From contig CAJLRL010000004.1 in NCBI GenBank assembly GCA_905209075.1, positions 62,001-126,000 of the forward strand: 64,000 bases of DNA. The letters are read 5' to 3'. Below, one piece after another: positions 35,701 through 45,595 of the stretch (the stretch's first letter is position 1; each line of letters begins with the position of its first letter). The stretch is from an uncultured Lachnospiraceae bacterium (GTDB taxonomy: Bacteria > Bacillota > Clostridia > Lachnospirales > Lachnospiraceae). The position numbers and the translations under genes are program-made. The notes under the pieces were generated by a model that was not told the origin of the DNA, searched no databases, and was given only the letters and a program-made list of their open reading frames with translations.

Positions 35701-36649
35701 GGTCCTTGAGATCCATTTAAGCCTTGCTGCTAAAGCACTTGGATTTAATATTTCAACACCTGTATTTGACGGCGCAAACGAGGTAGATATCGAAGATACA
35801 CTCGAACTTGCAAACGATTATGTAAATCTTCCTTTTGATAAGGAGGAACTTGAAGCTGACCAGCAGTCAGAGCATCCATACTGGAATGCAGATGCTGAGA
35901 TCTTCTATGATAAATATGTTGATACACTCCGTGAGGATGTAATGGATTATCTTTCACAGAACAGAGAGCACAGAAGCTTGTGGAAAGGTGTTCCTATTTC
36001 AAGAGATGGAAAAGTCCAGCTTAGAGATGGAAGAACAGGTGAGTTCTTTGATGGAAAGACCACTATAGGACACATGCATTACCTTAAGCTCCATCACCTT
36101 GTTGATGATAAGATCCATGCACGTTCAACAGGTCCTTACTCATTAGTAACACAGCAGCCACTTGGTGGTAAAGCACAGTTTGGTGGACAGCGTTTCGGAG
36201 AGATGGAGGTTTGGGCACTCGAGGCTTATGGTGCTGCATACACATTACAGGAAATCCTTACAATGAAGTCAGATGATGTAGTAGGACGTGTTAAGACATA
36301 CGAGGCTATCATCAAAGGAGACAATATCCCTGAGCCGGGAATCCCTGAGTCATTCAAGGTTCTCCTTAAAGAGCTTCAGTCACTTGGACTTGATGTAAAA
36401 GTGCTTGATGAAGACAGAAACGAAGTAGAGCTCATAGAAACAAGTGAGTATGGTAATACAGATATCAATTCGATTATCGGAAATGATAAAGATTATGCAT
36501 TTGAAGACAGTGAGTCATTCGCACAGCATGGATTCACAAAGCAGGAATTCGATGAGAATGAGGAACTGGTAGATGTAGATGAGGAAGAGGCTCCTGAGGC
36601 AGCTGATGATGATTTTTACGCTGAGGAAGTTCTTGACGACGAAGAATAA
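32708..36649 (+). CDS. rpoB: RNA polymerase beta subunit
   Basis: 1313 residues. The rifampicin-pocket block (SSQLSQFMDQNNPLGELTHK then RRLSALGPGGLSR), VHYSHYGRMCPVETPEGPN, GVPSRMNIGQVLE and the C-terminal GGKAQFGGQRFGEMEVWAL are all intact. The rifampicin-region residues look wild type (D, H and S at the usual positions). Start ATG 32708 with GAGAGGTGAAACG; the upstream TTG 32675 is not needed. The acidic C-terminal tail (DEEEAPEAADDDFYAEE) is an extension common in Lachnospiraceae-type sequences. Cotranscribed with rpoC 17 bases downstream. Confidence 0.98.
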   Translation: MEKNRIRPVTAGKSMRMSYSRQKEVLQMPNLIEVQKDSYQWFLDEGLKEAFADISPIADYSGKLSLDFVDFTLCEDDVKYTIPECKERDATYAAPLKVKVRLHNKETDEINEHEIFMGDLPLMTETGTFVINGAERVIVSQLVRSPGIYYGIAHDKVGKKLYSCTVIPNRGAWLEYETDSNDVFYVRVDRTRKVPITVLLRALGVGTNQAILDMFGDEPKIQASFSKDPAITEREPQGSYEAGLLELYKKIRPGEPLSVESAESLITAMFFDPRRYDLAKVGRYKFNKKLALKNRISGQVLAEDVVDPSTGEVLAEAGTVVTRELASTIQNAAVPAVWIQTETRNVKILSSMMVDIRSWIPEIENPKEIGVTELVYYPVLAQIMEEYDSLEDRIEAIKRDITDLIPKHITKEDIFASINYNMHLEWGCGNDDDIDHLGNRRIRAVGELLQNQYRIGLSRLERVVRERMTTQDLEGISPQSLINIKPVTAAVKEFFGSSQLSQFMDQNNPLGELTHKRRLSALGPGGLSRDRAGFEVRDVHYSHYGRMCPVETPEGPNIGLINSLACYARINEYGFVEAPYRKIDKTDPKNPVVTENVVYMTADEEDNYHVAQANEKLDADGHFVRNSVSGRYREETQEYDKTAFDYMDVSPKMVFSVATALIPFLQNDDPTRALMGSNMQRQAVPLLTTEAPVVGTGIETKAAVDSGVCVVAKADGEVLSSESNRIVIKETDGNKREYILTKFSRSNQSNCYNQRPIVFKGDKVKAGDVIADGPSTSQGELALGKNPLIGFMTWEGYNYEDAVLLSERLVEYDVYTSIHIEEYEVESRDTKLGPEEITRDVPGVGDDALKDLDERGIIRVGAEVRAGDILVGKVTPKGETELTAEERLLRAIFGEKAREVRDTSLKVPHGAYGIVVDAKVFTREGGDELSPGVNQSVRIYIAQKRKISVGDKMAGRHGNKGVVSRVLPVEDMPFLPNGRPLDIVLNPLGVPSRMNIGQVLEIHLSLAAKALGFNISTPVFDGANEVDIEDTLELANDYVNLPFDKEELEADQQSEHPYWNADAEIFYDKYVDTLREDVMDYLSQNREHRSLWKGVPISRDGKVQLRDGRTGEFFDGKTTIGHMHYLKLHHLVDDKIHARSTGPYSLVTQQPLGGKAQFGGQRFGEMEVWALEAYGAAYTLQEILTMKSDDVVGRVKTYEAIIKGDNIPEPGIPESFKVLLKELQSLGLDVKVLDEDRNEVELIETSEYGNTDINSIIGNDKDYAFEDSESFAQHGFTKQEFDENEELVDVDEEEAPEAADDDFYAEEVLDDEE

Positions 36650-36666
36650 TAGAAGGGAGTGCCAAA

Positions 36667-39600
36667 ATGCCAGAAACAAATAACAAAGATACAAATCAGG
36701 CAATGCAGTTTGATGCTATCCAGATAGGATTGGCATCACCTGAGAAGATCAGGGAATGGTCACATGGTGAGGTAAAGAAACCAGAGACAATTAACTATAG
36801 AACATTAAAGCCTGAAAAAGATGGTCTTTTCTGCGAGAAGATTTTCGGACCAACGAAAGACTGGGAATGTCATTGTGGAAAATATAAAAAGATCCGTTAT
36901 AAAGGTGTTGTCTGCGACCGTTGTGGTGTAGAAATTACTAAATCAAGCGTGCGTAGAGAACGTATGGGACACATTGAGCTTGCAGCTCCTGTATCTCATA
37001 TCTGGTATTTCAAGGGAATCCCATCACGTATGGGACTTATCCTTGACTTATCTCCAAGAGTGCTTGAGAGAGTCCTTTATTTCGCATCATATATAGTACT
37101 TGACTCTGGAGAGACAAATCTTTCATACAAGCAGATCCTTACAGAAGCTGAGTATCAGGAAGCATGTGACACATATGGTCGTTCTGCTTTCCGTGTAGGA
37201 ATGGGAGCAGAGTCTATCCGTGAGCTTCTCGAGGCAATTGATCTTGAGAAAGATTCTGCTGAATTAAAGGCAGAACTTGAAAATGCTACAGGCCAGAAGC
37301 GTGCCCGTATCATCAAGAGACTTGAAGTTGTAGAAGCATTCCGTGAATCAGGAAATAAGCCTGAGTGGATGATCATGACAGTTATACCTGTTATCCCACC
37401 GGATCTTCGTCCTATGGTACAGCTTGATGGTGGCCGTTTTGCAACATCAGATTTAAACGATTTATATAGACGTATAATAAACCGTAACAACCGTCTTAGA
37501 AGACTTCTCGACCTTGGAGCACCTGATATCATCGTCCGTAACGAGAAACGTATGCTTCAGGAAGCTGTCGATGCACTTATCGACAACGGCCGTCGTGGAC
37601 GTCCGGTAACAGGTCCTGGAAACAGAGCGCTCAAGTCACTCTCAGATATGTTAAAAGGTAAAGGTGGACGTTTCCGTCAGAACCTTCTCGGAAAGCGAGT
37701 TGACTACTCAGGACGTTCAGTTATCTGTGTAGAACCTAAGCTTAAGATTTATCAGTGTGGTCTTCCAAAAGAGATGGCTATTGAGCTGTTTAAACCATTC
37801 GTAATGAAAGAGCTTGCAGCAAATGGTACAGCTCACAATATCAAGAGTGCAAAGAAAATGGTAGAAAGACTTCAGCCGGAAGTATGGGATGTGCTTGAAG
37901 ATGTGATCAAAGAGCATCCGGTTATGTTAAACCGTGCTCCTACACTCCATAGACTTGGAATCCAGGCATTTGAGCCTATCCTTGTAGAAGGTAAAGCCAT
38001 AAAGCTTCATCCACTTGTTTGTACAGCGTTCAACGCCGATTTCGATGGAGACCAGATGGCTGTGCATCTTCCACTTACAGCAGAGGCGCAGGCTGAGTGC
38101 AGATTTATGCTTCTTTCGCCTAACAACCTGCTTAAACCATCAGATGGTGGACTTGTTGCAGTTCCTTCACAGGATATGATCCTTGGAGTTTACTATCTTA
38201 CAATGAGAAAGCTTGCCGATAAGAAAAATGATCCAGAGGCAGTTGCAAATGTATCATCTGACAAGGTTTATACAGATATAGAAGAGTTAAAGAAACTTAC
38301 AACGCCTGATCCAGAGACTGGAAAAGCTGAGCTTGGTCTTTATGACCTTATCTGGTTTGAAGATGTTACAGACGGAAATCGTCGTGTTCTCTGTGAGCCG
38401 ATCGATCTACTGGGAAGATACTACGGAAGTGCAAACCTTGCAATGCTTGCATATGAGAATAAAGAGATTACACTTCATCAGAATATATACGTATATCGTA
38501 CAGTAACACTCGCTGATGGCACAGAAAAGTCAGGATTTGTTGAGACAACAGTAGGTCTTTTGATCTTCAATGAGAACATTCCTCAGGATCTTGGATTTGT
38601 AGATAGATCTAATCCAGATAATGTACTCAGATACGAAGTAGACTTCCATGTTGGAAAGAAACAGATAAAGCAGATCCTTGAGAAGGTTATCAACACTCAT
38701 GGAGCAACAACTACAGCAGAGGTTCTTGATAATGTCAAGGCAATGGGTTACAAATATTCAACTCAGGCTGCCATGACAGTATCAATTTCAGATATGACAG
38801 TGCCGCCTCAGAAACCACAGATGATCGAGGACGCACAGAATACAGTTGACAAGATCACAAGACAGTATAAGCGTGGTCTTATAACAGATGAAGAGCGTTA
38901 CAAAGAAGTTGTTGAGACATGGAAAGAAACTGATGATGAGCTTACAAAAGCACTTCTTCAGGGACTTGATAAATATAACAACATCTTCATGATGGCTGAT
39001 TCCGGAGCCCGTGGATCTGATAAACAGATCAAACAGCTTGCCGGTATGCGAGGACTTATGGCTGATACAACAGGACGTACTATCGAGCTTCCTATCAAGT
39101 CATGTTTCCGTGAGGGTCTTGATGTTCTCGAGTACTTCATGTCTGCGCATGGAGCACGTAAAGGACTTTCAGATACAGCCCTGCGTACTGCCGATTCAGG
39201 ATATCTTACAAGACGTCTCGTTGATGTTTCACAGCATATGATCGTTCGTGAGTCAGATTGCTGCGCCGGAACAGGACGTGAGATTCCGGGAATGGTAGTT
39301 AAAGCTTTCATGGAGGGACGAGAGGAAATCGAAAGCCTTCAGGAGAGGATTACAGGACGTTTCTCTTGTAACACTATCTGTGACAAGGATGGTAATGTGA
39401 TCGTAAAAGCAAACCACATGATAACACCAAAGCGTGCCGCTAAGGTTATGAGCGAAGGTGTTGACGAGAATGGAAACCCTATCACACAGGTTAAGATCCG
39501 TACAGTTCTTACATGCCGTTCACACATGGGTGTATGTGCTAAATGTTATGGAGCAAACCTTGCAACAGGTCAGGCTGTCCAGGTTGGTGAGGCAATCGGT

Positions 39601-40494
39601 ATCATCGCAGCACAGTCGATCGGTGAGCCTGGTACACAGCTTACTATGAGAACTTTCCATACTGGTGGTGTTGCCGGTGGAGATATCACACAGGGTCTTC
39701 CTCGAGTAGAGGAGATCTTTGAGGCACGTAAACCTAAGGGACTTGCGATCATCACAGAGTTCGGTGGAGTTGCCACAATTAAAGATACAAAGAAAAAACG
39801 TGAAGTTATCGTTACAAACAACGAGACAGGTGAGACAAAGGCATACCTTATCCCATACGGATCACGTATCAAGATCGTTGATGGTGCAACGCTTGAGGCT
39901 GGTGATGAACTTACAGAGGGTTCTGTAAACCCACATGATATCTTAAAGATCAAAGGTGTCCGTGCAGTTCAGGATTATATGCTCCGCGAGGTTCAGCGAG
40001 TATATCGTCTCCAGGGTGTTGAGATCAATGATAAACATATCGAGGTTATCGTTCGTCAGTGCTTACAGAAGATCCGTGTAGAGGAAGCAGGAGATTCAGA
40101 TCTTCTTCCAGGAAGCATGGTAGATGCACTTGATTTCCTTGAGCTCAACGAGAAACTTGAAGAAGAAGGAAAAGAGCTTGCGGTTGGTTCACAGGTATTG
40201 CTTGGAATCACAAAGGCTTCACTTGCTACAAACTCATTCCTTTCAGCCGCTTCATTCCAGGAGACAACAAAGGTTCTTACAGAAGCTGCTATCAAAGGAA
40301 AGATCGATCCTCTTATCGGTATGAAGGAGAACGTAATCATCGGTAAGCTTATTCCGGCTGGAACCGGTATGAAGATTTATCGTGATATAAAACTTGATAC
40401 AGATATAGATGAGGAAGAGACACTCGATTTTGATGATTTCTCTGATTATGAAAATGATGAGGGAATGATAAATATGATCGAGGTAGATGAATAA
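36667..40494 (+). CDS. rpoC: RNA polymerase beta' subunit
   Basis: 1275 residues. The N-terminal zinc ribbon (CHCGKYKKIRYKGVVCDRC), the catalytic NADFDGDQMAVH with its three Asp, the bridge helix region (GARGSDKQIKQLAGMRGLMA) and the second zinc site (CRSHMGVCAKCYG) are all present. The start is ATG 36667 with GGGAG. Its C-terminus is acidic, like that of rpoB. A strong terminator follows. Confidence 0.98.
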   Translation: MPETNNKDTNQAMQFDAIQIGLASPEKIREWSHGEVKKPETINYRTLKPEKDGLFCEKIFGPTKDWECHCGKYKKIRYKGVVCDRCGVEITKSSVRRERMGHIELAAPVSHIWYFKGIPSRMGLILDLSPRVLERVLYFASYIVLDSGETNLSYKQILTEAEYQEACDTYGRSAFRVGMGAESIRELLEAIDLEKDSAELKAELENATGQKRARIIKRLEVVEAFRESGNKPEWMIMTVIPVIPPDLRPMVQLDGGRFATSDLNDLYRRIINRNNRLRRLLDLGAPDIIVRNEKRMLQEAVDALIDNGRRGRPVTGPGNRALKSLSDMLKGKGGRFRQNLLGKRVDYSGRSVICVEPKLKIYQCGLPKEMAIELFKPFVMKELAANGTAHNIKSAKKMVERLQPEVWDVLEDVIKEHPVMLNRAPTLHRLGIQAFEPILVEGKAIKLHPLVCTAFNADFDGDQMAVHLPLTAEAQAECRFMLLSPNNLLKPSDGGLVAVPSQDMILGVYYLTMRKLADKKNDPEAVANVSSDKVYTDIEELKKLTTPDPETGKAELGLYDLIWFEDVTDGNRRVLCEPIDLLGRYYGSANLAMLAYENKEITLHQNIYVYRTVTLADGTEKSGFVETTVGLLIFNENIPQDLGFVDRSNPDNVLRYEVDFHVGKKQIKQILEKVINTHGATTTAEVLDNVKAMGYKYSTQAAMTVSISDMTVPPQKPQMIEDAQNTVDKITRQYKRGLITDEERYKEVVETWKETDDELTKALLQGLDKYNNIFMMADSGARGSDKQIKQLAGMRGLMADTTGRTIELPIKSCFREGLDVLEYFMSAHGARKGLSDTALRTADSGYLTRRLVDVSQHMIVRESDCCAGTGREIPGMVVKAFMEGREEIESLQERITGRFSCNTICDKDGNVIVKANHMITPKRAAKVMSEGVDENGNPITQVKIRTVLTCRSHMGVCAKCYGANLATGQAVQVGEAIGIIAAQSIGEPGTQLTMRTFHTGGVAGGDITQGLPRVEEIFEARKPKGLAIITEFGGVATIKDTKKKREVIVTNNETGETKAYLIPYGSRIKIVDGATLEAGDELTEGSVNPHDILKIKGVRAVQDYMLREVQRVYRLQGVEINDKHIEVIVRQCLQKIRVEEAGDSDLLPGSMVDALDFLELNEKLEEEGKELAVGSQVLLGITKASLATNSFLSAASFQETTKVLTEAAIKGKIDPLIGMKENVIIGKLIPAGTGMKIYRDIKLDTDIDEEETLDFDDFSDYENDEGMINMIEVDE

Positions 40495-40540
40495 AATATA
40501 GTGTTATATAGTTTATGACACTCATATCATATTACTTTTG

Positions 40541-40577
40541 AAAGGGGATTTCTGCCTGAAAGCAGAAATCCCCTTTT
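40541..40577 (+). terminator. Terminator after rpoC
   Basis: A 15-bp perfect stem (AAAGGGGATTTCTGC and complement), a six-base loop and TTTT. Confidence 0.92.
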
Positions 40578-40672
40578 AGGTATAAAACATAATGGTTTGA
40601 TGGATTTAATGTTATTTAATAGAATTTTCTATACTTGATTTTCTAAACTTTCTAAACTTTCATCAAAACTGC

Positions 40673-40701
40673 TTGACAAGTGCCGGATATCTTTATATAA
40701 T
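40673..40701 (+). promoter_or_regulatory. Consensus promoter of rpsL-rpsG-fusA
   Basis: TTGACA (40673-40678), a 17-base spacer, TATAAT (40696-40701), 55 bases before rpsL. Confidence 0.9.
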
Positions 40702-40756
40702 TGTTTAGCGTGCATACGAGTGCGCATATTTATTAAAAATACAGGAGGTGAAATTA

Positions 40757-41176
40757 ATGCCAACATTCAACCAGTTAGTAAGAAAAGGACGTCAGACAAC
40801 TGTAAAGAAGTCTACAGCACCAGCACTTCAGAGAAGTTATAACTCTCTTCAGAAGAGACCTATCAACACATCTTCTCCACAGAAACGTGGTGTTTGTACA
40901 GCTGTTAAAACAGCTACTCCTAAGAAGCCTAACTCAGCTCTTAGAAAGATCGCCAGAGTTCGTCTTTCAAACGGAATCGAAGTAACTTCATACATTCCTG
41001 GTGAGGGACACAACTTACAGGAGCATAGCGTTGTTCTGATTCGTGGTGGCCGTGTTAAGGATTTACCAGGTACACGTTACCATATCATCCGTGGTACATT
41101 AGATACTGCAGGTGTTGCAAACAGAAAACAGGCTCGCTCTAAGTACGGCGCAAAGAAACCAAAAGCAGCTAAATAA
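40757..41176 (+). CDS. rpsL: Ribosomal protein S12
   Basis: 139 residues. Decoding-centre protein. TPKKPNSALRKIARVRLSNG carries the lysine linked to streptomycin resistance (K, wild type), with GEGHNLQEHSVVLIRGGRVK and DLPGTRYHIIRGTLD after it. The start is ATG 40757 with AGGAGGTG; the TTG nine bases upstream is not used. The 172-base spacer to rpsG contains only a short CCTGTTTAACAGG dyad. Confidence 0.97.
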   Translation: MPTFNQLVRKGRQTTVKKSTAPALQRSYNSLQKRPINTSSPQKRGVCTAVKTATPKKPNSALRKIARVRLSNGIEVTSYIPGEGHNLQEHSVVLIRGGRVKDLPGTRYHIIRGTLDTAGVANRKQARSKYGAKKPKAAK

Positions 41177-41348
41177 TTTAGCGAAATTGTGTATCACAAA
41201 CAGAACTAAAGTAGGTTAGTGTTGGGATTAGACCTGTTTAACAGGATTTCACTTTATGAATACAATTCCGCACGAAACACATTAGAAAGACACATGTGAG
41301 TACCGATGAATTAATCCAAAAATATCAATGATTAAGGAGGGAAGTAAC

Positions 41349-41819
41349 GTGCCACGTAAAGGACATACTCAGAAAAGAGACGTATTAGCAGATCCAATGT
41401 ACAACAGCAAAGTAGTTACAAAGCTTGTTAACAGCATCATGTTAGATGGTAAGAAGGGCGTAGCTCAGAAGATTGTATACGGAGCATTTGCTACAGTAGA
41501 AGAGAAGACAGGAAAGCCAGCTCTTGAAGTATTCGAAGAGGCAATGAACAATGTTATGCCAGCTCTCGAAGTAAAAGCAAGACGTATTGGTGGAGCAACA
41601 TACCAGGTACCAATCGAGGTTCGTCCTGATCGTCGTCAGGCTTTAGGTCTTCGTTGGTTAACAACATTCTCACGTGCTAGAGGTGAGAAGACACAGGCTG
41701 AAAGACTTGCGAACGAGATTATGGATGCAGCAAACAATACAGGTGCATCTGTAAAGAGAAAAGAAGATATGCACAAAATGGCAGAAGCAAACAAAGCTTT
41801 CGCACATTATCGTTTCTAA
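41349..41819 (+). CDS. rpsG: Ribosomal protein S7
   Basis: 156 residues, GTG start at 41349 with AAGGAGGG; the ATG 41328 in frame lies upstream of that ribosome site. The product begins MPRKGHTQKRDVLADPMYN; blocks VPIEVRPDRRQALGLRWL and KKREDMHKMAEANKAFAHYR-type ends are conserved. It nucleates the 30S head and is a frequent autogenous regulator of the str operon. Confidence 0.97.
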   Translation: MPRKGHTQKRDVLADPMYNSKVVTKLVNSIMLDGKKGVAQKIVYGAFATVEEKTGKPALEVFEEAMNNVMPALEVKARRIGGATYQVPIEVRPDRRQALGLRWLTTFSRARGEKTQAERLANEIMDAANNTGASVKRKEDMHKMAEANKAFAHYRF

Positions 41820-41882
41820 TACGCTTTGCGGCTTAGAACGACTGCGTATATCATGTTTGATTAAATATAGGAGGAAAAAATC

Positions 41883-44000
41883 TTGGCTGGAAGAGAATAT
41901 CCACTTGAGAGAACCAGAAATATCGGAATCATGGCTCATATTGATGCTGGTAAGACAACATTAACAGAGCGAATCCTTTATTATACTGGTATTAACTATA
42001 AAATCGGTGATACTCATGAAGGTACTGCTACCATGGACTGGATGGAGCAGGAGCAGGAAAGAGGTATCACAATTACTTCAGCCGCTACAACATGTCACTG
42101 GACAGAAGAAGAGTTCACAAAGCCGAAAAAGGGCGCTCTTGAGCATCGTATCAACATCATCGATACTCCTGGACACGTAGACTTTACAGTAGAGGTTGAG
42201 CGTTCACTCCGTGTATTGGACGGCGCCGTTGGTGTCTTCTGTGCAAAGGGTGGTGTTGAGCCTCAGTCAGAGAACGTATGGCGTCAGGCTGATACCTACA
42301 ATGTACCTCGTATGGCATTCATCAATAAGATGGATATCTTAGGTGCAAACTTCTACGGAGCTGTAGACCAGATCCGTACAAGATTAGGAAAAAATGCTAT
42401 CGTTCTTCAGTTACCAATCGGTAAAGAGGACGATTTCAAAGGAATCATCGACTTATTCGAGATGAAAGCATATATCTACAATGATGAGAAGGGTGATGAT
42501 ATCACAGTTACTGATGATCTTGGAGATATGGCTGATCAGGCTGCAGAGTACCGTACAGAGCTCATTGAGAAAATCTGTGAGTTAGATGACGATCTCATGA
42601 TGCAGTATCTTGAGGGTGAGGAGCCATCTGTAGAGGATATGAAGAAGGTTCTTCGTAAAGCAACATGTGAGTGTACAGCAGTACCTGTATGTTGTGGTTC
42701 TGCATACCGTAACAAAGGTGTACAGAAGTTACTTGACGCAATCGTAGAGTATATGCCAGCTCCTACAGATATTCCATCAATCAAAGGTGTTGACCTTGAT
42801 GGAAACGAAGTTGAGAGACATTCTTCTGATGATGAGCCGTTCTCAGCTCTTGCATTCAAGATCATGACAGATCCATTCGTTGGAAAGCTTTCATTCTTCC
42901 GTGTATATTCAGGAACATGTAAGGCTGGATCATATATCTTAAATGCAACAAAGGATAAGAAGGAGCGTATCGGACGTATTCTTCAGATGCATGCTAATAA
43001 GAGACAGGAGTTAGACGTAGTTTACTCTGGAGATATTGCAGCTGCTGTTGGATTTAAATTCACAACAACTGGTGATACAATCTGTGACGAGCAGCATCCG
43101 GTTATATTAGAGTCAATGGAATTCCCAGAGCCAGTTATCGAGCTTGCTATTGAGCCTAAGACAAAAGCTGGACAGGGCAAAATGGCAGAAGCTCTTGCAA
43201 AACTTGCAGAAGAGGATCCTACATTCCGTGCTCATACTGATCAGGAAACAGGTCAGACAATCATCGCTGGTATGGGTGAGCTTCACCTTGATATCATCGT
43301 TGACCGTCTTCTCCGTGAGTTCAAAGTAGAGGCCAATGTTGGTGCTCCACAGGTTGCTTACAAAGAGACATTCACAAAATCTGTTGATCAGGAATACAAA
43401 TATGCAAAACAGTCTGGTGGACGTGGACAGTACGGACACTGTAAAGTACGTTTTGAGCCAATGGATGCCAATGGAGAAGAACTGTTCAAGTTCGATTCAG
43501 AGGTTGTCGGTGGATCTATTCCAAAAGAATATATTCCATCAATTGGCGAAGGTATCGAGGAAGCTACAAAGGCTGGTTCTCTTGGTGGATTCCCTGTAGT
43601 TGGTATCCACGCTACAGTATATGATGGATCTTACCATGAGGTCGATTCATCAGAGATGGCATTCCATATTGCCGGATCTATGTGTTTTAAAGAGGCTATG
43701 GCTAAAGCAGCTCCAGTATTACTCGAGCCTATCATGAAGGTAGAGGTTACAATGCCTGAGGAGTACATGGGTGATGTTATTGGTGACATTAACTCACGTC
43801 GTGGACGTATCGAAGGTATGGATGATCTCGGTGGTGGAAAGATCGTTCGTGGTTATGTTCCACTTGCAGAGATGTTCGGATACTCTACAGATCTTCGTTC
43901 TAAGACTCAGGGACGTGGAAACTACTCAATGTTCTTCGAGAAATATGAGCCAGTTCCAAAGAACGTTCAGGAGAAGGTTCTTGCAAGCCACGCTAAATAA
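41883..44000 (+). CDS. fusA: Elongation factor G
   Basis: 705 residues. GTPase motifs NIGIMAHIDAGKTTLTERIL (G1), RGITITSAATT (G2), DTPGHVDF (G3) and NKMD (G4), then domains III-V with GGRGQYGHCKV and SRRGRIEGMD. It drives ribosomal translocation. The start is TTG 41883, seven bases after AGGAGG, giving the conserved MAGREYPLERTRNIG end. Follows rpsG in the str-type operon; tuf downstream has its own promoter. Confidence 0.97.
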   Translation: MAGREYPLERTRNIGIMAHIDAGKTTLTERILYYTGINYKIGDTHEGTATMDWMEQEQERGITITSAATTCHWTEEEFTKPKKGALEHRINIIDTPGHVDFTVEVERSLRVLDGAVGVFCAKGGVEPQSENVWRQADTYNVPRMAFINKMDILGANFYGAVDQIRTRLGKNAIVLQLPIGKEDDFKGIIDLFEMKAYIYNDEKGDDITVTDDLGDMADQAAEYRTELIEKICELDDDLMMQYLEGEEPSVEDMKKVLRKATCECTAVPVCCGSAYRNKGVQKLLDAIVEYMPAPTDIPSIKGVDLDGNEVERHSSDDEPFSALAFKIMTDPFVGKLSFFRVYSGTCKAGSYILNATKDKKERIGRILQMHANKRQELDVVYSGDIAAAVGFKFTTTGDTICDEQHPVILESMEFPEPVIELAIEPKTKAGQGKMAEALAKLAEEDPTFRAHTDQETGQTIIAGMGELHLDIIVDRLLREFKVEANVGAPQVAYKETFTKSVDQEYKYAKQSGGRGQYGHCKVRFEPMDANGEELFKFDSEVVGGSIPKEYIPSIGEGIEEATKAGSLGGFPVVGIHATVYDGSYHEVDSSEMAFHIAGSMCFKEAMAKAAPVLLEPIMKVEVTMPEEYMGDVIGDINSRRGRIEGMDDLGGGKIVRGYVPLAEMFGYSTDLRSKTQGRGNYSMFFEKYEPVPKNVQEKVLASHAK

Positions 44001-44116
44001 TTGTAATTTTTGTTGCAATTTGTAGAACGAAAATAAGTTTAAACGCTATATTTGGCGTAAAAAGAAATATAATTGGCAAATCCCTTTGAAAAAAGGGACT
44101 TTGCCGTAAAATTTAC

Positions 44117-44145
44117 TTGAAAAAACTTTGATTATTTCGTATAAT
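44117..44145 (+). promoter_or_regulatory. Promoter of tuf
   Basis: TTGAAA (44117-44122), 17-base spacer, TATAAT (44140-44145). Just upstream (44077-44104) a CCCTTT/AAAGGG hairpin without a strong T-run may partly end the fusA transcript. Confidence 0.82.
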
Positions 44146-44210
44146 CAAAGCAGTCGGTAGATTATAAAAAAAGCCCATGGGGCATAAAAGTTTAAGGAGG
44201 ACGTTTCAAA

Positions 44211-45398
44211 ATGGCAAAGGCTAAATTTGAAAGAACAAAACCACATTGTAATATTGGTACCATCGGTCACGTAGATCATGGTAAAACAACTTTAACAGCA
44301 GCTATTACAAAGGTATTAGCAGCTCGTGTTGCTGGTAACGAAGCAACAGATTTCGAGAACATTGATAAGGCTCCAGAAGAGAGAGAGCGTGGTATCACAA
44401 TTTCTACAGCTCACGTTGAGTATGAGACAGAGAAGAGACATTACGCACACGTTGACTGTCCTGGACATGCTGACTACGTAAAGAACATGATCACTGGTGC
44501 AGCTCAGATGGATGGTGCTATCCTCGTTGTTGCTGCTACTGATGGTGTTATGGCTCAGACAAAAGAGCACATCCTTCTTTCTCGTCAGGTAGGTGTACCT
44601 TACATCGTTGTTTTCTTAAACAAATGTGATATGGTAGATGATCCTGAGCTTATCGAGTTAGTAGAGATGGAAGTTACAGAGCAGCTTGAAGAGTACGGAT
44701 TCAATGATTGCCCAATTATCAAAGGATCAGCTCTTAAAGCTCTTGAGGATCCAAACGGTGAGTGGGGAGACAAGATCATGGAGCTTATGGATACTGTAGA
44801 TTCTTACATCCCAGATCCACAGCGTGATACAGACAAACCATTCCTTATGCCAGTAGAGGACGTATTCACAATCACAGGTCGTGGTACAGTTGCTACAGGT
44901 AGAGTAGAGCGTGGAACACTTCACCTCAACGATGAGTTAGAGATCCTTGGTGTTAAGGAAGACGTTCAGAAGACAGTTGTTACTGGAATCGAGATGTTCC
45001 GTAAACAGTTAGACGAGGCTCAGGCTGGAGATAACATAGGTGCACTTCTTCGTGGTGTTAACCGTGATCAGATCGTTCGTGGACAGGTTCTTGCTAAACC
45101 AGGAACAGTTACATGCCACCACAAATTCACAGCTCAGGTTTACGTTCTTACAAAGGATGAGGGTGGACGTCATACTCCATTCTTCAACAACTATCGTCCA
45201 CAGTTCTACTTCAGAACAACAGACGTAACAGGTGTTTGCGAGCTTCCAGCAGGAACAGAGATGTGCATGCCTGGTGATAACGTAGAGATGACAATCGAGC
45301 TGATTCATCCAGTAGCTATGGAGCAGGGTCTTACATTCGCTATCCGTGAGGGTGGACGTACAGTAGGTTCTGGACGTGTTGCTACAATCATCGAGTAA
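44211..45398 (+). CDS. tuf: Elongation factor Tu
   Basis: 395 residues. G1 GHVDHGKTTLTAAI, RGITIST, DCPGHADYVKNM, NKCDMVD, and the tRNA-binding domains 2 and 3 (TGRGTVATGRVERGTL, HTPFFNNYRPQFYFRTTDVT). The start is ATG 44211 with TAAGGAGG. It uses CAG/GGT-rich, ribosomal-type codons unlike the AT-rich glycan locus. Confidence 0.98.
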   Translation: MAKAKFERTKPHCNIGTIGHVDHGKTTLTAAITKVLAARVAGNEATDFENIDKAPEERERGITISTAHVEYETEKRHYAHVDCPGHADYVKNMITGAAQMDGAILVVAATDGVMAQTKEHILLSRQVGVPYIVVFLNKCDMVDDPELIELVEMEVTEQLEEYGFNDCPIIKGSALKALEDPNGEWGDKIMELMDTVDSYIPDPQRDTDKPFLMPVEDVFTITGRGTVATGRVERGTLHLNDELEILGVKEDVQKTVVTGIEMFRKQLDEAQAGDNIGALLRGVNRDQIVRGQVLAKPGTVTCHHKFTAQVYVLTKDEGGRHTPFFNNYRPQFYFRTTDVTGVCELPAGTEMCMPGDNVEMTIELIHPVAMEQGLTFAIREGGRTVGSGRVATIIE

Positions 45399-45455
45399 TA
45401 CAATCTGAATATAGATTTATTATCGCAAGATAACGTTGTATAAAAACGTAAGATG

Positions 45456-45486
45456 CCCGTAGAACTTCGGTTCTACGGGTTTTTCT
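45456..45486 (+). terminator. Terminator after tuf (TTCG tetraloop)
   Basis: A perfect 10-bp stem CCCGTAGAAC / GTTCTACGGG closed by a stable TTCG tetraloop and followed by TTTTTCT. Confidence 0.93.
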
Positions 45487-45595
45487 GTTACTTGGAGAAC
45501 AGTAACTGTACTGTCTGCATGTGTGGAGCTTTTTATATGTACATGCATACATAACTTCGTTTTGCATATCATAAGTAAAAGGAGGTATGGTTATT

